Shown piece after piece: positions 52,906 to 64,000 of a stretch of 64,000 nt of DNA. Both the position numbers and the translations under genes were made by a program. The notes beneath the pieces are model-generated. The model saw nothing but the letters and a program-made list of their open reading frames with translations. It was not told the origin of the DNA and searched no databases. The first letter of the stretch is position 1. Every line of letters starts with the position of its first letter. This stretch comes from Amyelois transitella. Taxonomy: Eukaryota > Arthropoda > Insecta > Lepidoptera > Pyralidae. The stretch spans positions 7,153,001 to 7,217,000 of the forward strand of contig NC_083509.1 of the NCBI RefSeq assembly GCF_032362555.1, written 5' to 3'.

Positions 52906-54667
52906 CTGCGTCTACTGCTGCAGCTGCTGCACCAGCCCGACCGCAACGACAAGTCTGCCGACAAAACTGTCACAAACAAATCCGTGGAAAAGTCCGCCGA
53001 TAAATCTGAACGCCCCGACCCCGCCGCTACGCTGCCGAGAGTACGCCGGGTTCACGCTTCGCCAGTATGAACAAGGGTTTGACATTTTCACTATAGATAT
53101 TTTTTTTCCAGATTTATTGTCATCGTATTAGATATCGATTGCTTATGAAATGTATGGACTATAAATTGTGGATTTATTTATGTATAGTGAAAAACGAGCA
53201 ATAGCGTGATTCCATAACATCGTTTCGCAATGTGCTTTCTCAAAATCTATCCAAAGTGATTTAGTTATTAACTTAACCTTCCATAGATATTTGCGATTCG
53301 ATTAATAGTAATTTTTTATTTACGTTTTTATTTAATGTAAAGATTCTGTATAATTTGATAATAAAGAAATGGGGATAGATGGTTTTTTGAAATGATACTT
53401 CGTCAAAAGAATTCCTGTTAGTTCAAAAATCACTTGTTTTTGTCTTGCTGGACCACTTGTATCATTAGTCTCTCCACTGTTAAAACCCTTCAACCAACAA
53501 TATTTTCTCATAAATTACTACGATTGAAAAACGTGTAACAAAACAGTGTTGTATGTAATCACTAAAGTTTCATTGTTAATTTTCTGTCTCAATTTGCGAA
53601 TCGTAAATCTCTGAGGGAGCTGTAAATTTGATGGGTTTAGTAACCGATTATATTACTACAGACTAAAATAACTTATAATTCACGATTGTTGACCAGAAAG
53701 CCTTATCTCCCTTCCTTTTCTGTTTTGGGTTAGGCTTAGATATGGGGAGAGGGAAGGCATGAAATGCTTTGTAAACATTAGTGATTAGCCCTGCTGGACT
53801 CTTGTGCCTAATAACAGTGCTAAATTTGAGAACCACAATATGCTTTCGAGTAAGTTAAGCTTTAACACAGGGTCTTTAAAGCATTTGTAAGCGTGTATAT
53901 TACTACACCGTGACTGTGGTCGGCGAAACGCAGCAAGAGTGGAATAAAGCTTGGAATTGATTAGAATGTTGTAAATATTATCTATCAGTTCTCTGTAGGT
54001 AACGAAAGTGGAATCTGTTGTCCTGGGCGCCTCAATATAATTAAATTTGACTCATATTAATTGAACTAAATACATATCGAAAATGATTCTGGACTGCAAA
54101 AGAAAAAGCACAAAATGTACCAACATGTCATTCATGTGGTCAAAACTTTAGAATATGACAAAACATTCCAAAAATTTGGTTTGCAGTACATCGAAACATT
54201 GACAATAATAACATTCCGATTCATGGGCGAATTTAAATGCCGCAATAAAAAATAACTACATTGTTTGATCTCAGAGCTGTGAAATGACATACTTTGTTTG
54301 GATATTTTAAATATAAATTAACAAATGAGCAGGTCTCTGCTACATTCACCTACATATCTAGTCTCTCCGCAATTCTAGTTTCTTTAATCAAGAGAAACTT
54401 TATACAGGAAGATAAGACATGATATTATTAGCGCAATAAATACATCATAAGATATCATTTTTTTCATCTTCATATCATGTAGTATAAGTATGTAAATAAA
54501 TTGTATTATTGATACAAAAATAACAAAGTTAAGAAATCTTATGCATACCGAATTTTACAAGAATATCCAAATTAATTTTTATCCGCTGTCTTGTCACTGC
54601 TTTTGAATTTATAGATTTTAACAAGAAAGAAAATAACAAATTCCATCCTTATATTTATCTTGCTGCA
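52906..54667 (+). other. Btk29A 3' untranslated region and downstream DNA
   Basis: No coding content after the Btk29A stop. The first likely poly(A) signal, AATAAA, is at 53360-53365, giving a 3' untranslated region of about 0.5 kb; later signals could extend it. The first 130 bases are GC-rich and continue an open frame in another phase, which is a shadow of the last exon. Confidence 0.5.
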
Positions 54668-54745
54668 CGAATAGCCCCAATATGATAGCCATTTTATTTC
54701 TATAAGATGTAGAAATAAAATGGCTATAAAATTGGGGGCTATTCG
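54668..54745 (+). ncRNA. Stable hairpin, pre-miRNA-like or short inverted repeat
   Basis: The left arm CGAATAGCCCCAAT...TTTATTTCTA (54668-54702) pairs with TAGAAATAAAATGGC...GGGCTATTCG (54710-54745) across a seven-base loop. About 32 of 35 positions pair, with one bulge and a short mismatch zone. Size and near-perfect stem fit a microRNA precursor, but a small fold-back repeat would look the same. Strand is unknown. Confidence 0.4.
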
Positions 54746-56729
54746 ATATCTCATATAAATATTTGGGCACACAAATAAGCTCTTGTCATTTAACCCTCAT
54801 AGGAAGTCCACCAAAACGCAGGATAATCTCATGGTTTAATTCCTTTGAATCAAACGTATAATACGGCCCTAAACAGTAAAAGAACCTAGTCAAATTTTAT
54901 AAAATAATATTTTATCTCTTGACATCATTAAAACATTTTTTTGTATATTGGAATTAAAGATTTGACTGATGGGAACATAATTAATCTAACATTCTGTTTG
55001 AAAAAGCAGTGACAATGTTAAAATGTGCCAATAAATTTCTGAAGACATTGTATAATTTTAGGCATTGACTGAATATTAAATTGAACTAATTTGTTACCGC
55101 TTTTGTTAATTCGCATTGAAAATTCGTTTTAAAAAAGTATTAAGGAATATTTATATAGTTTCCAATTTGTTTATGTCGATTATGTTGTAAATGTCTTTCG
55201 TTGTGATACATATTGAGTGCTTAGTAATATGTAGTTACTAAGTATTTATTAGTAATAATAGTAAGAGACTATAGTTTGATACTGTGACATGGTAAGTTAT
55301 AATCCTTTACATACAACACCCTAAACAGTACAATATACATCTATTGAAAAGGTGTGCTTTGCCAATTATATGAATATCATGTTCAAATAAGTAATGTAAT
55401 TTGCTTCAAATATTGTACAGCAACTATTACTTTGTATAACTGTTTTGTAAAATTATTAAGCCAAGTAAAAACAATTATAATATAGACATTGTTTTATTTA
55501 CACTTTTGGACCAAAATATTATCTTGGATATTTCAGGTAGTTCTAATTGAATTTTTTACAGCTGATATCCTAAAATGGGTTGCAAATAAAAAAGATAAAA
55601 ATTGCTGCATAACATCTATTGTTATATATTTTCTTATATACTACATATGTTTACATTTTAATTAAATAATATATTATCTATGCAATATGTATTTACTCTG
55701 TTAAGAGTTAAATCAGAACAACTTTTGCAGATGAACACATTGTTAATAAAACAGACTAGGTACTAAGTAAGGAATGAAAATGCAATGCAATGCAATCTAT
55801 ATTAAGATGCGTAAACTTAAATTTAATAATAAACTGTAGAACAAAATTTACTTACCTAAACATTAAGATATACCCTGTGTAATAAGGTTTAATCATTAAA
55901 TATTCAACAGGTACAAAGGTATACATTTTGGTAGAATCCATGGCTTAAAGCAGTTTAAATAGTCATTAATCTAAAAATAAACAAAATATTTTCGGTAACA
56001 GATGAAAAACTGTCAACTAGTTTGGTTGAACCATTTTATAATCTGCTTTAGTCATCTTAATAAAATCAGTGGAATGTTGGCTGCTGGAATGACCAATTTT
56101 AAACATGCTTACCTACGTATATTTTTATTAAACTCATAATTTTTTTTCCTACATAAAAAATACCTATTTTGACTAAAATAATAATCTCAAAATTAAATGT
56201 TGCATTTATGGCAAAAAAGTTAGTATAGACGAGTTCGAGTTATAGTCGAGTAGAAGTTATTTAAGTTATAATATATAACTGTGCTAACATAGTCTTATAC
56301 TTACATATAATAACGTCTATATACCTTGTGGGGTAGAAAGAGCCAACAGTATTATACATTTTTAAAATAAATGTCATTTACAAAAATTAAGCACTTTCAT
56401 ATGACAGTTCTTTAAAGGGCTACTTATAGAAAGTTATCAAGTAGGAGAATTAATAAAATTCCAAATATTTAAAAAAATTCCTTGTTAAGGGTTGATGGAT
56501 ATTTACAAATAAATTATCAACCTGTTTATAAAGTTTTTGAAGTTCCAATAATATAATAGCAGATTTTGTTCAGCTGTGTAACTCTTGAGTAAATGTTATG
56601 TAAAGCATAGTTTATTCTGACTAACCACAGCAATAAAACTGTTCCCTAAATAATGTTTCATACGTAGTTACATTTACATTAAAAGTTTAGTCCTTAATAA
56701 TAAATAAATACATTATTTTTTTAAATTAT
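54746..56729. other. AT-rich intergenic stretch between Btk29A and the CRAL-TRIO gene
   Basis: I see no exon or RNA gene. A short tail fragment of the RTE-derived repeat on - lies at about 56310-56352 (ACGTCTATATACCTTGTGGG). Confidence 0.4.
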
Positions 56730-58446
56730 TTACATGTCCGTTGGCAGGATGTCCGGTATCAAGTACTGGCATAGATCCATTTCAGAATTAACGAAGGTAA
56801 CTTTACCAGCTGTATTTTCATCTAACCTGAAATGTAATGATTTTAATCTGGTTAAGATGCAAATATACACAAAACGTACCACTTTCTCAGACGGATATGC
56901 AGAAACTACATCTTTATACAATCCTCACATATTTTATTTGCTTCATACGCAATCATAACTCGAAACTAAAGAAGCATATTGGATGATAGATGGTAATAAC
57001 AATTTGATATGGTTTTGTTAATTGCCTAATAATTGAGTGATGAATAGGTGATTATTGTGGAGTATTAATTGATACACTGTACAAATACCAAAAAAGGTTA
57101 ACACAACAAAGTTTATTTGTTGTGTCCACAATAATCTTCAGCTAAATAATTTAAAGACAATTAGGAACTTAATGTGCCTAATCATTAGTGACATATTGTT
57201 AGGACTAAGAAGTTTAACAAAGCACAAAAGGGATTTCTGGAAATATCTAACATATAATGACATCACACATACCATCCTTTTATCACAGCCCAGCATCCAG
57301 AGAAAAAAGTTGGAGCATTGATGATAAGACAAACACCAAGCCTTTCTGGATAATGCCTGCTGAGGAGCCAAATAAGATTTTTCAGGACTTGGTAGTCCAT
57401 GCAAGAAAGAGTGAATTTATTTAAATCAAACACAATGCACAAATTGTCAACTACTTCCTCAAAACATCTCTTGCTGGCATCTTCCTGGAAATAAAGTTCA
57501 CCATATTAGTTTTCTTTTTCAACTATACCAAAATTGCTGATATAGATAGTTTTGCTATTAAGTTGAGAATGTCTTTGGGCAAGAGGGAAGCTTATGGTAG
57601 GTGTGATTCACATTTTAATGGAGCACAGAAGACAGCATTTTCCAAGCCTATGTATTTGCATTCTGCTAAATAAACCAATGCTTGGTACAAGCAAGTAAAT
57701 TCCTAGTTACATTTTACAAATATTTACCTAATTATGTCTGATACTTACCAAACAATAAACAATAAATTTTGTAAGTTCATCAATATTTCTATCACTAGAG
57801 CTGTGATTTTTAGCAGGAATGTAGATGATGGGCCGGCCAATTATGTCTCTGTGTCTTAATACTCTTGCTTTATCTGCATACTTCTCTATTAGCTCTTTGT
57901 CATTGTGTAGCTCGGACACTCCATATTCAACACGCCACTTGTTTGTTTTCAAAATAGCCTACAAAAATTGGAACACATTTTTTAGGAACGGAATTAATTA
58001 TTATATCAGTTTAGAGTACATACCTGCTCACAGCCTTAACTATTAATTTTATATTTGTTGATCTTGTACATATTGTCAATACAAAATAACTATATTCTGG
58101 CGGATTTCTTATCATGATACAAGAATTTAATCTCAGCCAACTTACATCACGAGATAATGAATAAATGCCATCGATCCAAGCAAGGAACACTGAGTTATAT
58201 ATATATTATCGTAATCATTATCAACACTGTCATCAAGGAAAATCAATAGTTACTGACCAAGTAACATATGGTCGTTTTTATGTTGCCTACCTGAAATGCT
58301 TGGTCAACAGTTTTGAATGCCCTGAGATATCTTCGTAGTGAAAACTCGTTATGGAACTGTTCTGGATCTGCACTCACTATCAAACTCATCCTTTCCTTTA
58401 GCTGTTTCAAATGATCTTCATTCACTAACTTTGGTTCTTCCGCCAT
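56730..58446 (-). CDS. CRAL-TRIO (Sec14-like) lipid-binding protein
   Basis: Four exons, 58446-58291, 57958-57749, 57484-57273 and 56826-56730, all in phase, give 224 residues. CRAL-TRIO proteins hold a lipid or other small hydrophobic ligand in a closed pocket and move it between membranes. The N-terminal helical part reads FSLRRYLRAFKTVDQAFQ. The lipid-binding core includes LRHRDIIGRPIIYIPAK, then LCIVFDLNKFTLSCMDYQVL, then SRHYPERLGVCLIINAPTFF, and ends KGWLDENTAGKVTFV. The end DLCQYLIPDILPTDM is short, so no GOLD or other C-terminal domain follows. The start is the ATG with the better context (ATAATGG); an in-frame ATG nine bases upstream is possible. Nearest relatives I recall are insect random slug protein 5-like Sec14 proteins; exact orthology is not sure. 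Confidence 0.88.
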
Positions 58447-58950
58447 TATTTCCATTCCACGTTCAACGATTACAATAATAAAATTGATTAGATACCTATT
58501 CAAAAACTGAATATATCGTAAAACTACATAAAATTAAATTTATAAATAAAACACTTCAGTCAACGTACGACTGTGACAAATTTTGTTTGATACAATACAA
58601 ACAAATATCATTATCAAATAGGTAGGGCGTAGACTTAACGAGAATGACAATATCGATAACCAAAATTTATTCAGACATATAAAGAGAAAGTACTGAATGT
58701 CGATATTTTGAATGTTTGATCATCTGATCTAATTTCAATAAATAATTTATCATAAAAAAATCCTTTGTTTTCGATGACATTTCTCGTTATCTTAGAAAGT
58801 ATTTACGGATTCACTTTGTACTATGTCTTATCTTTTCTTTTTATTTTACTCAGTGGTTAACGTCAAATATAGAGAGAGGGTTTATAAGACATGTCTTGTC
58901 AATATTCGTGAATAATGCCTGACATAGGTAGGTACTCTTTAGCTAACAAC
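58447..58950. other. Upstream region of the CRAL-TRIO gene
   Basis: No coding content. It is AT-rich and presumably includes the promoter on -. No defined element seen. Confidence 0.35.
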
Positions 58951-59217
58951 ATACATACATACATACATATAATCACGTCTATATCCCTTGCGGGGTAGAC
59001 AGAGCCAACAGTCTTGTAAAGACTAACAGGCCACGTTTAGCTGTTTGGCTTTAAGATGGAATTGAGATTCAAATAGTGACAGGTTGCTAGCCCATCGCCT
59101 AAAAGAAGAATCCCAAATTTATAAGCCTACCCCTTAGTCGCCTTTTACGACATCCATGGGAAAGAGATGGAGTGTTCCTATTCTTTTTTCTACTGGAGCC
59201 GGGAACCACACGGCAAA
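58951..59217 (-). repeat. RTE-derived short repeat, full length
   Basis: On + it runs from ACATACATACATACATATAA through CTTGCGGGGTAGACAGAGCC and ACAGGTTGCTAGCCCATCGC to GCCGGGAACCACACGGCA. Very well preserved. Confidence 0.9.
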
Positions 59218-59360
59218 CAAATATTGTGTTTATGTTTTAGCTAACAAATATTGTTTTTTGATTTTTCAGGACACTATTTACTAATTTGACACGATGTCTG
59301 ACATTTTGTTTCAAAAGTGGCAGATGACTTAGTAATGACATCTCATTTGGCTGTCATGTA

Positions 59361-59683
59361 GTGTTGCCAAACTATCGATACTTTTACTATTGATAGTTGA
59401 CCTTGAAAATCATCTACCCTAGCGATAGCTCACTTTGGAATAAAAGTATTGATAAACTACAATACTATCAAAAGTACCGATACTATCGACGATAGTAACG
59501 ATAATCGATACTATTGACACTCAATAATACTATTGATACTATCGACAGTATTGAAGCTCAATATCGAAAGTACTTTCGATATTATTGATTTCGATACGAT
59601 TGCTGCTGAGTATTGCATTACAGTCGATATCATCGATACTGAAGTATTTACTCAACTATCGATACATTATCGATCGGCAACAC
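59361..59683. mobile_element. TA-flanked MITE rich in ATCGAT motifs
   Basis: Ends GTGTTGCCAAACTATCGATA and TATCGATCGGCAACAC are inverted, with TA on both outer sides (59359-59360 and 59684-59685), as in Tc1/mariner derivatives. The interior is almost wholly made of ATCGATA, CTATCGA and ATTGAT variants, about two dozen in 320 bases. It has no coding content of its own despite a short open frame. Confidence 0.78.
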
Positions 59684-59685
59684 TA

Positions 59686-60410
59686 TTGTCATATGTCAAT
59701 TGTCAAACTAAACTACTAGATAGCAGGTAACCTCGAGCTTTTACAGTTTTACTCCTCGGAGATGATGCCGAGATTATATACCTTTAGAGACGGAATTAAT
59801 CCTGTCCTTTTTTTTTTTTGCGCGGAGCCCTTCGATCAACTATAAACAACGCGGAGCCCAAATAATAACGTTATACCACCTGTTCTTAATATGCAGACAT
59901 GATTCGGGCTCGACCGCCACCAAAGGGAAGATCTTCCGCCAGGCTTGGTGTTATGCCTGGTGAACCGCGGCTTCAACGATCTTTTGTCGGAAGTAGTAGG
60001 TAGTTGTGCCCCAATCCGTGAAATCTTAGCTTGCGCGATTTAGACTCTTCGTTGATAACGTCGCGTGATTGGCTGTTGTGATTTATGGCGTAGAGATGTC
60101 GCAACAAATACTTGACATTGTACTTAACTATAATAAAACGCCTTTGATACCTCTTTTTTTCATACAAACAGACCTATTTTTTTTTAGAATGAAAGGATAT
60201 TCCCTTCTTGGTTCCATGCCGTACATATATATGTACTCAATTAAATTGGTACCAGCTTATTTGTACTCGTAAAATATGTAGCTTGCTTGCTTGTTTGGAC
60301 ATAAATAAGTTCAGATATAATAGTAGTATATACGATGATAGTGGTAAAGGAATAGTATGTGGCTTGTTAAGTTTGAAGTGAAGGATAAATAAATGAACAT
60401 CAGTTTTCAT
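59686..60410. other. Intergenic stretch downstream of the dsRNase gene
   Basis: No gene recognised. Contains a CGGAGCCC-flanked patch near 59820-59860 and short open frames without recognisable content. Confidence 0.35.
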
Positions 60411-60412
60411 GA

Positions 60413-60418
60413 TTTATT
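60413..60418 (-). terminator. Poly(A) signal of the dsRNase gene
   Basis: AATAAA on -, about 55 bases past the stop codon at 60473. Confidence 0.5.
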
Positions 60419-60472
60419 AGCCTGCCTTGAATATATTTACTCCCACAATCGTCCCCAAATAGGCGACAATTA

Positions 60473-63400
60473 TTATGTCAAAAGACCAATAACGTCGAAG
60501 GCTGGCAGATGCGGCACTACATTCCTGAATTCCGCCACACTGCAGCAGAAAGAGTAGCCGAGGTCAATGCGGTCCGGTTGCCAGTTTAACCAGTTGAACG
60601 CATTGTTGTTGCGACAACGATCCGTGCAGAAAGTGAGGGCACGGACCTCGGCTTCAGTGTAGTAAGGGTTGTTGATGCTGACGAAAGCCGTACCGAGACG
60701 GCGAGACGCGTCGTACACAACCTACAAAAGTTAATTTAACTGTTAGGTATTACCTAATAAAAAATAGGGCTTGTACTGGTGTTACATTAGTCTTCTTCCT
60801 CCTGTCGTTGATCCTTGTTACGTCCTCACAGTCAGGATTTTACGCAAAGCTACTCCCGTTTGACCTCCGCAACCTTTACAGGAGCATCTAACTCATATTG
60901 GATCATGGTAAAAGCTGCACTGGATGAATGGGCCTATTTCCTAAGTCACCTTTTACGACATCTTTATAAAAGAAAAGTGTTCCTATTCTATTAACACTAC
61001 ACGGCATCTGAATTTAGGTATTGTATGTACAAAATATAGTAGGAAGTAAAATTTTGTATTAACTTGCAGTTATTGTTAGTGTTCGATTCGAGTTTCTTTC
61101 GAAGTTCTTCTCATTTTATGAGCGCCGAAATTCATTTAAATTCCAATTCTTCGCGTGTAGGACCAAGATCATTAAGTTGAACACTAATACTAGGTATAAT
61201 TGTAGATTTGATAAAACAAATTATCTTACCTTATAGTAGTACAATGGAACCGGAAGTTGTGGGTTGTTATTAGCATCCCGATGAAGGTAGATTTCCACCA
61301 GTCGGTTGTTCTGGTCGCGTAGCTGGCTCACGCCGAAGGTCCCCGTGTAGATAGTGGTGTGATAGCCGGCTGCTCCAATACGTGCACGAAGATTCTGGTA
61401 AAAAAATATTGTTAACTTTTTTCTGCCTGCAATTTTTAATTTATTTTATTTTTCATTATTTTCGTTTTGAGTTTTGAGAGATTTTGTAGTAGGCTGTAGT
61501 GTTTACGGATTATATGCATTTAGATCTATTTCTAGTTGTTCGCCCCGAACTAAGACATCACGAGCACTTACTTGTATTCGATTTTTTTCCCCTGTGAACT
61601 TCAAAATTTTATTGACAGAACTAACCAACATACCTTATAGTTACAACAAAATCAGACCAGTCGAAAATGTATGCGTTACAAACATAGTTACCTACATACA
61701 AAAAAAGCATTTTCGCCTCAAGTAAATTGGTACACCACACTCAGTTCGCTTGCTTGGTCAATTATTCTAGTTTTGTTCCGCACATTACATTTTGCAAGTA
61801 GATCATCGAGTTATATCTGTAATACCAATTTTAACTCGTAGGGTACGCGCTACGACAGTCATAGTAGAACAGAGCTTGTCGTGGTTTCACAATAAAGAGC
61901 ACCAAATATTTTAATGGATGGACTAAACTTAGTAGAGTAACTAATCACTTACTTGTTCGAGCCAGTTCCAGTTACCAGCATTAAAAGGCTGGAATTGCGG
62001 AGCAGCATTGATGAAATAAAAGGTAGCGCGTTGACCAGTAGCGAAGATATAGTCGGTTTTAGCAGCGAGATGACCGCGGGAAAGGAACTGGGTGCTAGTT
62101 ATGTATTTGTCGGCTAATTCTTGGCCGACAAGGCTGGCGATGGTCGCTTTCTGTTGAACTTGTGTGTACAAAGTGTTGACGGCCACACCCGGGTAAAAGG
62201 AACCGGCTGGAAAAATGGCAGATCAATATAATTAATACATTAAAATAAATGAACATATCAGCTCGTTTACCGTCCAAAACACCTTATGAAACGAGAAACT
62301 ACTTCTTCTATCAAATAAATGGCAAATAACAGCCAAATGTTTCCAAAAAACTAAATAAGGTCAGATAATTAATGCATGAGAAACTTTTGCTATATTTTTT
62401 AGGAATTTAATTTAAGTACATACCTATCCAACTTGGTCTATCCACTCCAGTTTGATGAACGGCATTCTGTGGGTTTTGCTCATACCACACATATAGTACT
62501 TCCAGTCGGCTTTGATCAAAGCATGACCAGTACAGAGGGTAGAAGACATTTTCGGCGATGAATCCTACTCTAGAAAGGAATGTAACAATTAGTTCAATTT
62601 GACTGTTCTTTAATACTATAAATTTTAAATGATCATTTTCTTGTTACATCTAAGTAATTTCAAAGTCATTATAAGTATAATTTCCACAATAGGTTATTAT
62701 GGAAGGGTTTGTGGTAGAGCACTACAATTTAATAATTTTTTTACGATTTTGACCAAAATACTATGAACGATACAATACACTATACCTAATATCTATGCTT
62801 GTAATAATCAGTCTTTCTCTACCAGTTTACTAACATACGAAATTACTACTCAGTTAGCTGAAATACTTTACCTTATGACCAAGTTATTATTATAACATCT
62901 TGAGCTGGTGCCTTCTGCATCATGGAAGGAATGACCTGAGCATATCAGTCCACCAAAAGCGCCATTGCCATTCAGCCATCCTGCGCCCGATACCAAATTG
63001 TCTCTTACGCAAGTTGCTGTCTGAAAAGTGTTTAAAAAAAGTCTAAGCAGACCTAACTATAAGTATTGATATGCAATCTCATACCATTAAAACCTAACGA
63101 CCACTTCAAAGTCAGTTAATACGTAGACTTTTGCGATGAGCTACGTAAATTTGACGTAAACAATATGACGTGGAAGTATTAACAGAATGTACCAATGTCT
63201 ATTCCGCATGTTTGTCTCCTTGTTACATGGCCAATTTTGGTACAGCTGGACGTGGTCTTGCAATCTTTTCGAGATTGATGGCTCTGTCTACTCGATGTAA
63301 ACGATCTTTATACCTACCCCAGCAGATACAGTAGAGGCGATGTTAGGATGCTGGATGGTGCGTCCTGATCCTGTGCAGACAACCCGCACTTGTTCCCCGG

Positions 63401-64000
63401 TCTGCAGGTGGATAAGGCCGCTGTTGCCGGTCGGCACTATGTAGTCGTTGTTGTGCAAGTACACGGGCTGAGGCTGACCCAGGTCGCCGTTCACCCTGAT
63501 CGTACATCCTGTATAGTAATTTATATCAGTGATTTATTTTATACGATGCAGTTATCTACGAATCGATCAATTTGGATTTTGCTCGAAATCCGATTATAGG
63601 TACTAGAAGCGATTGTATTTAAGTAGATAGGTAATACATTTTACGTAAACAACTTATTAACGCAAAATTTTGGTAAATATGTCTATAAATAAATAAATTT
63701 AGTAAAAAGGAATTGGCAGAGAACTGAAGTAACTTCTTTTTCAAATCTGTGAAGCCATCTTCAAAGCATTATTTAAGTACTTAAATGGATGCCTCACAGG
63801 AAAACATTTATCTGTTCAGATAACGTTTTGAAATCACAATTAAACAAATTTTTTTTTAAACAATTATTTTACATGTCTAGCTTACCCCTGATTCATGACT
63901 GTATTGCAGATGAAAATTAAACTTCGATCTTCCTTATTTTCTACTTACCACTTCTAGGTTCAGCCTTGGAAACATTTGCCCATTTAGGCTCTTCTAGTTC
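60473..64000 (-). CDS. DNA/RNA non-specific endonuclease, insect dsRNase type (5' partial)
   Basis: Seven exons visible: 64000-63949 (cut by the window edge), 63508-63318, 63020-62872, 62569-62424, 62206-61953, 61394-61230 and 60721-60473. They give 401 residues to the natural stop. Lepidopteran dsRNases are secreted gut nucleases that degrade double-stranded RNA and DNA, and are known to weaken oral RNAi. The pre-domain includes PQPVYLHNNDYIVP and VSGAGWLNGNGAFGG. The nuclease core has FLSRGHLAAKTDYIF, holding the catalytic Arg-Gly-His, and a later FNAGNWNWLEQ with the metal-binding Asn. The C-terminal part carries several Cys (FCTDRCRNN, YSFCCSV). The signal peptide would be in the missing 5' exon. 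Family enzymes usually have 400-450 residues, so little is missing. Confidence 0.92.
60815..61010 (-). repeat. Two repeat fragments in the last dsRNase intron
   Basis: About 60815-60930 is the reverse complement of the 32945-type family (CCGTTTGACCTCCGCAACCT, ATTGGATCATGGTAAAAGCT). About 60940-61015 is a head fragment of the RTE-derived short repeat (AGTCACCTTTTACGACATC, then TTCCTATTCT and ACACGGCA). Confidence 0.55.

Noticed and set aside
56850-56921. Resemblance of a - strand frame (KDVVSAYPSEKVV) to the RTE C-terminus
   Set aside because: Only about a dozen residues match and no LINE terminus or ATGT tail follows. Too short and diverged to call a fragment.
59533-59730. 65-codon open frame near 59.6 kb
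   Set aside because: It lies within the ATCGAT-repeat MITE; its codons simply reflect the repeated ATCGATA units.

Overview
The window reads as nuclear DNA of a moth or butterfly (Lepidoptera). It is AT-rich, with intron-split genes whose proteins match insect families, gut-type dsRNase exons, and interspersed repeats of kinds known from Lepidoptera: RTE LINEs ending in (ATGT)n, a tRNA-headed SINE, and many copies of a ~260-290 bp short repeat. The species cannot be named from the sequence alone.

Layout. 1-10.9 kb is a nested stack of mobile DNA: an old short repeat was split by a Ty3/gypsy LTR retrotransposon of the mdg1/412 type (610-10773, identical 142-bp LTRs, 4-bp target duplication), which was itself invaded by a PIF/Harbinger DNA transposon (6181-9131) and by a second inverted-repeat element (9150-10355). 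10.9-17.1 kb holds three RTE LINE copies: a decayed one (+), a nearly full-length one (-) and a fresh 5'-truncated one (+), the last two forming a ~1.1 kb inverted repeat. 17.1-22.5 kb is gene-poor and repeat-rich.

Host genes occupy the rest. Api5 (apoptosis inhibitor 5, +, eight exons) is complete at 22.6-26.35 kb. MED7 (Mediator middle module, -, three exons, 220 aa) is complete at 27.7-29.9 kb. Btk29A, the Tec-family tyrosine kinase (+), fills 32.6-52.9 kb with 16 coding exons giving 661 aa (PH, Btk zinc motif, SH3, SH2, kinase); an in-phase candidate alternative first exon for a PH-less isoform lies in its fourth intron. A 224-aa CRAL-TRIO/Sec14-like lipid-binding protein (-, four exons) lies at 56.7-58.4 kb. 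The last gene (-, 60.5 kb to the window edge) is a DNA/RNA non-specific endonuclease of the insect dsRNase type, lacking only its 5' exon(s).

Api5 and MED7 converge, MED7 and Btk29A diverge, Btk29A and the CRAL-TRIO gene converge, and CRAL-TRIO and dsRNase are tandem. There is no sign that these housekeeping, signalling and digestive genes form one pathway.

I found no clear new multi-gene system. The best leads are: (i) evidence that the abundant short repeat is an internally deleted RTE derivative rather than a tRNA SINE; (ii) the alternative Btk29A first exon; (iii) a small membrane-protein reading frame ahead of gag in the LTR element; (iv) a 35-bp-stem hairpin downstream of Btk29A; and (v) a fold-back element with repeated palindromes inside MED7. 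All exon coordinates were read by eye from splice sites and phase agreement.
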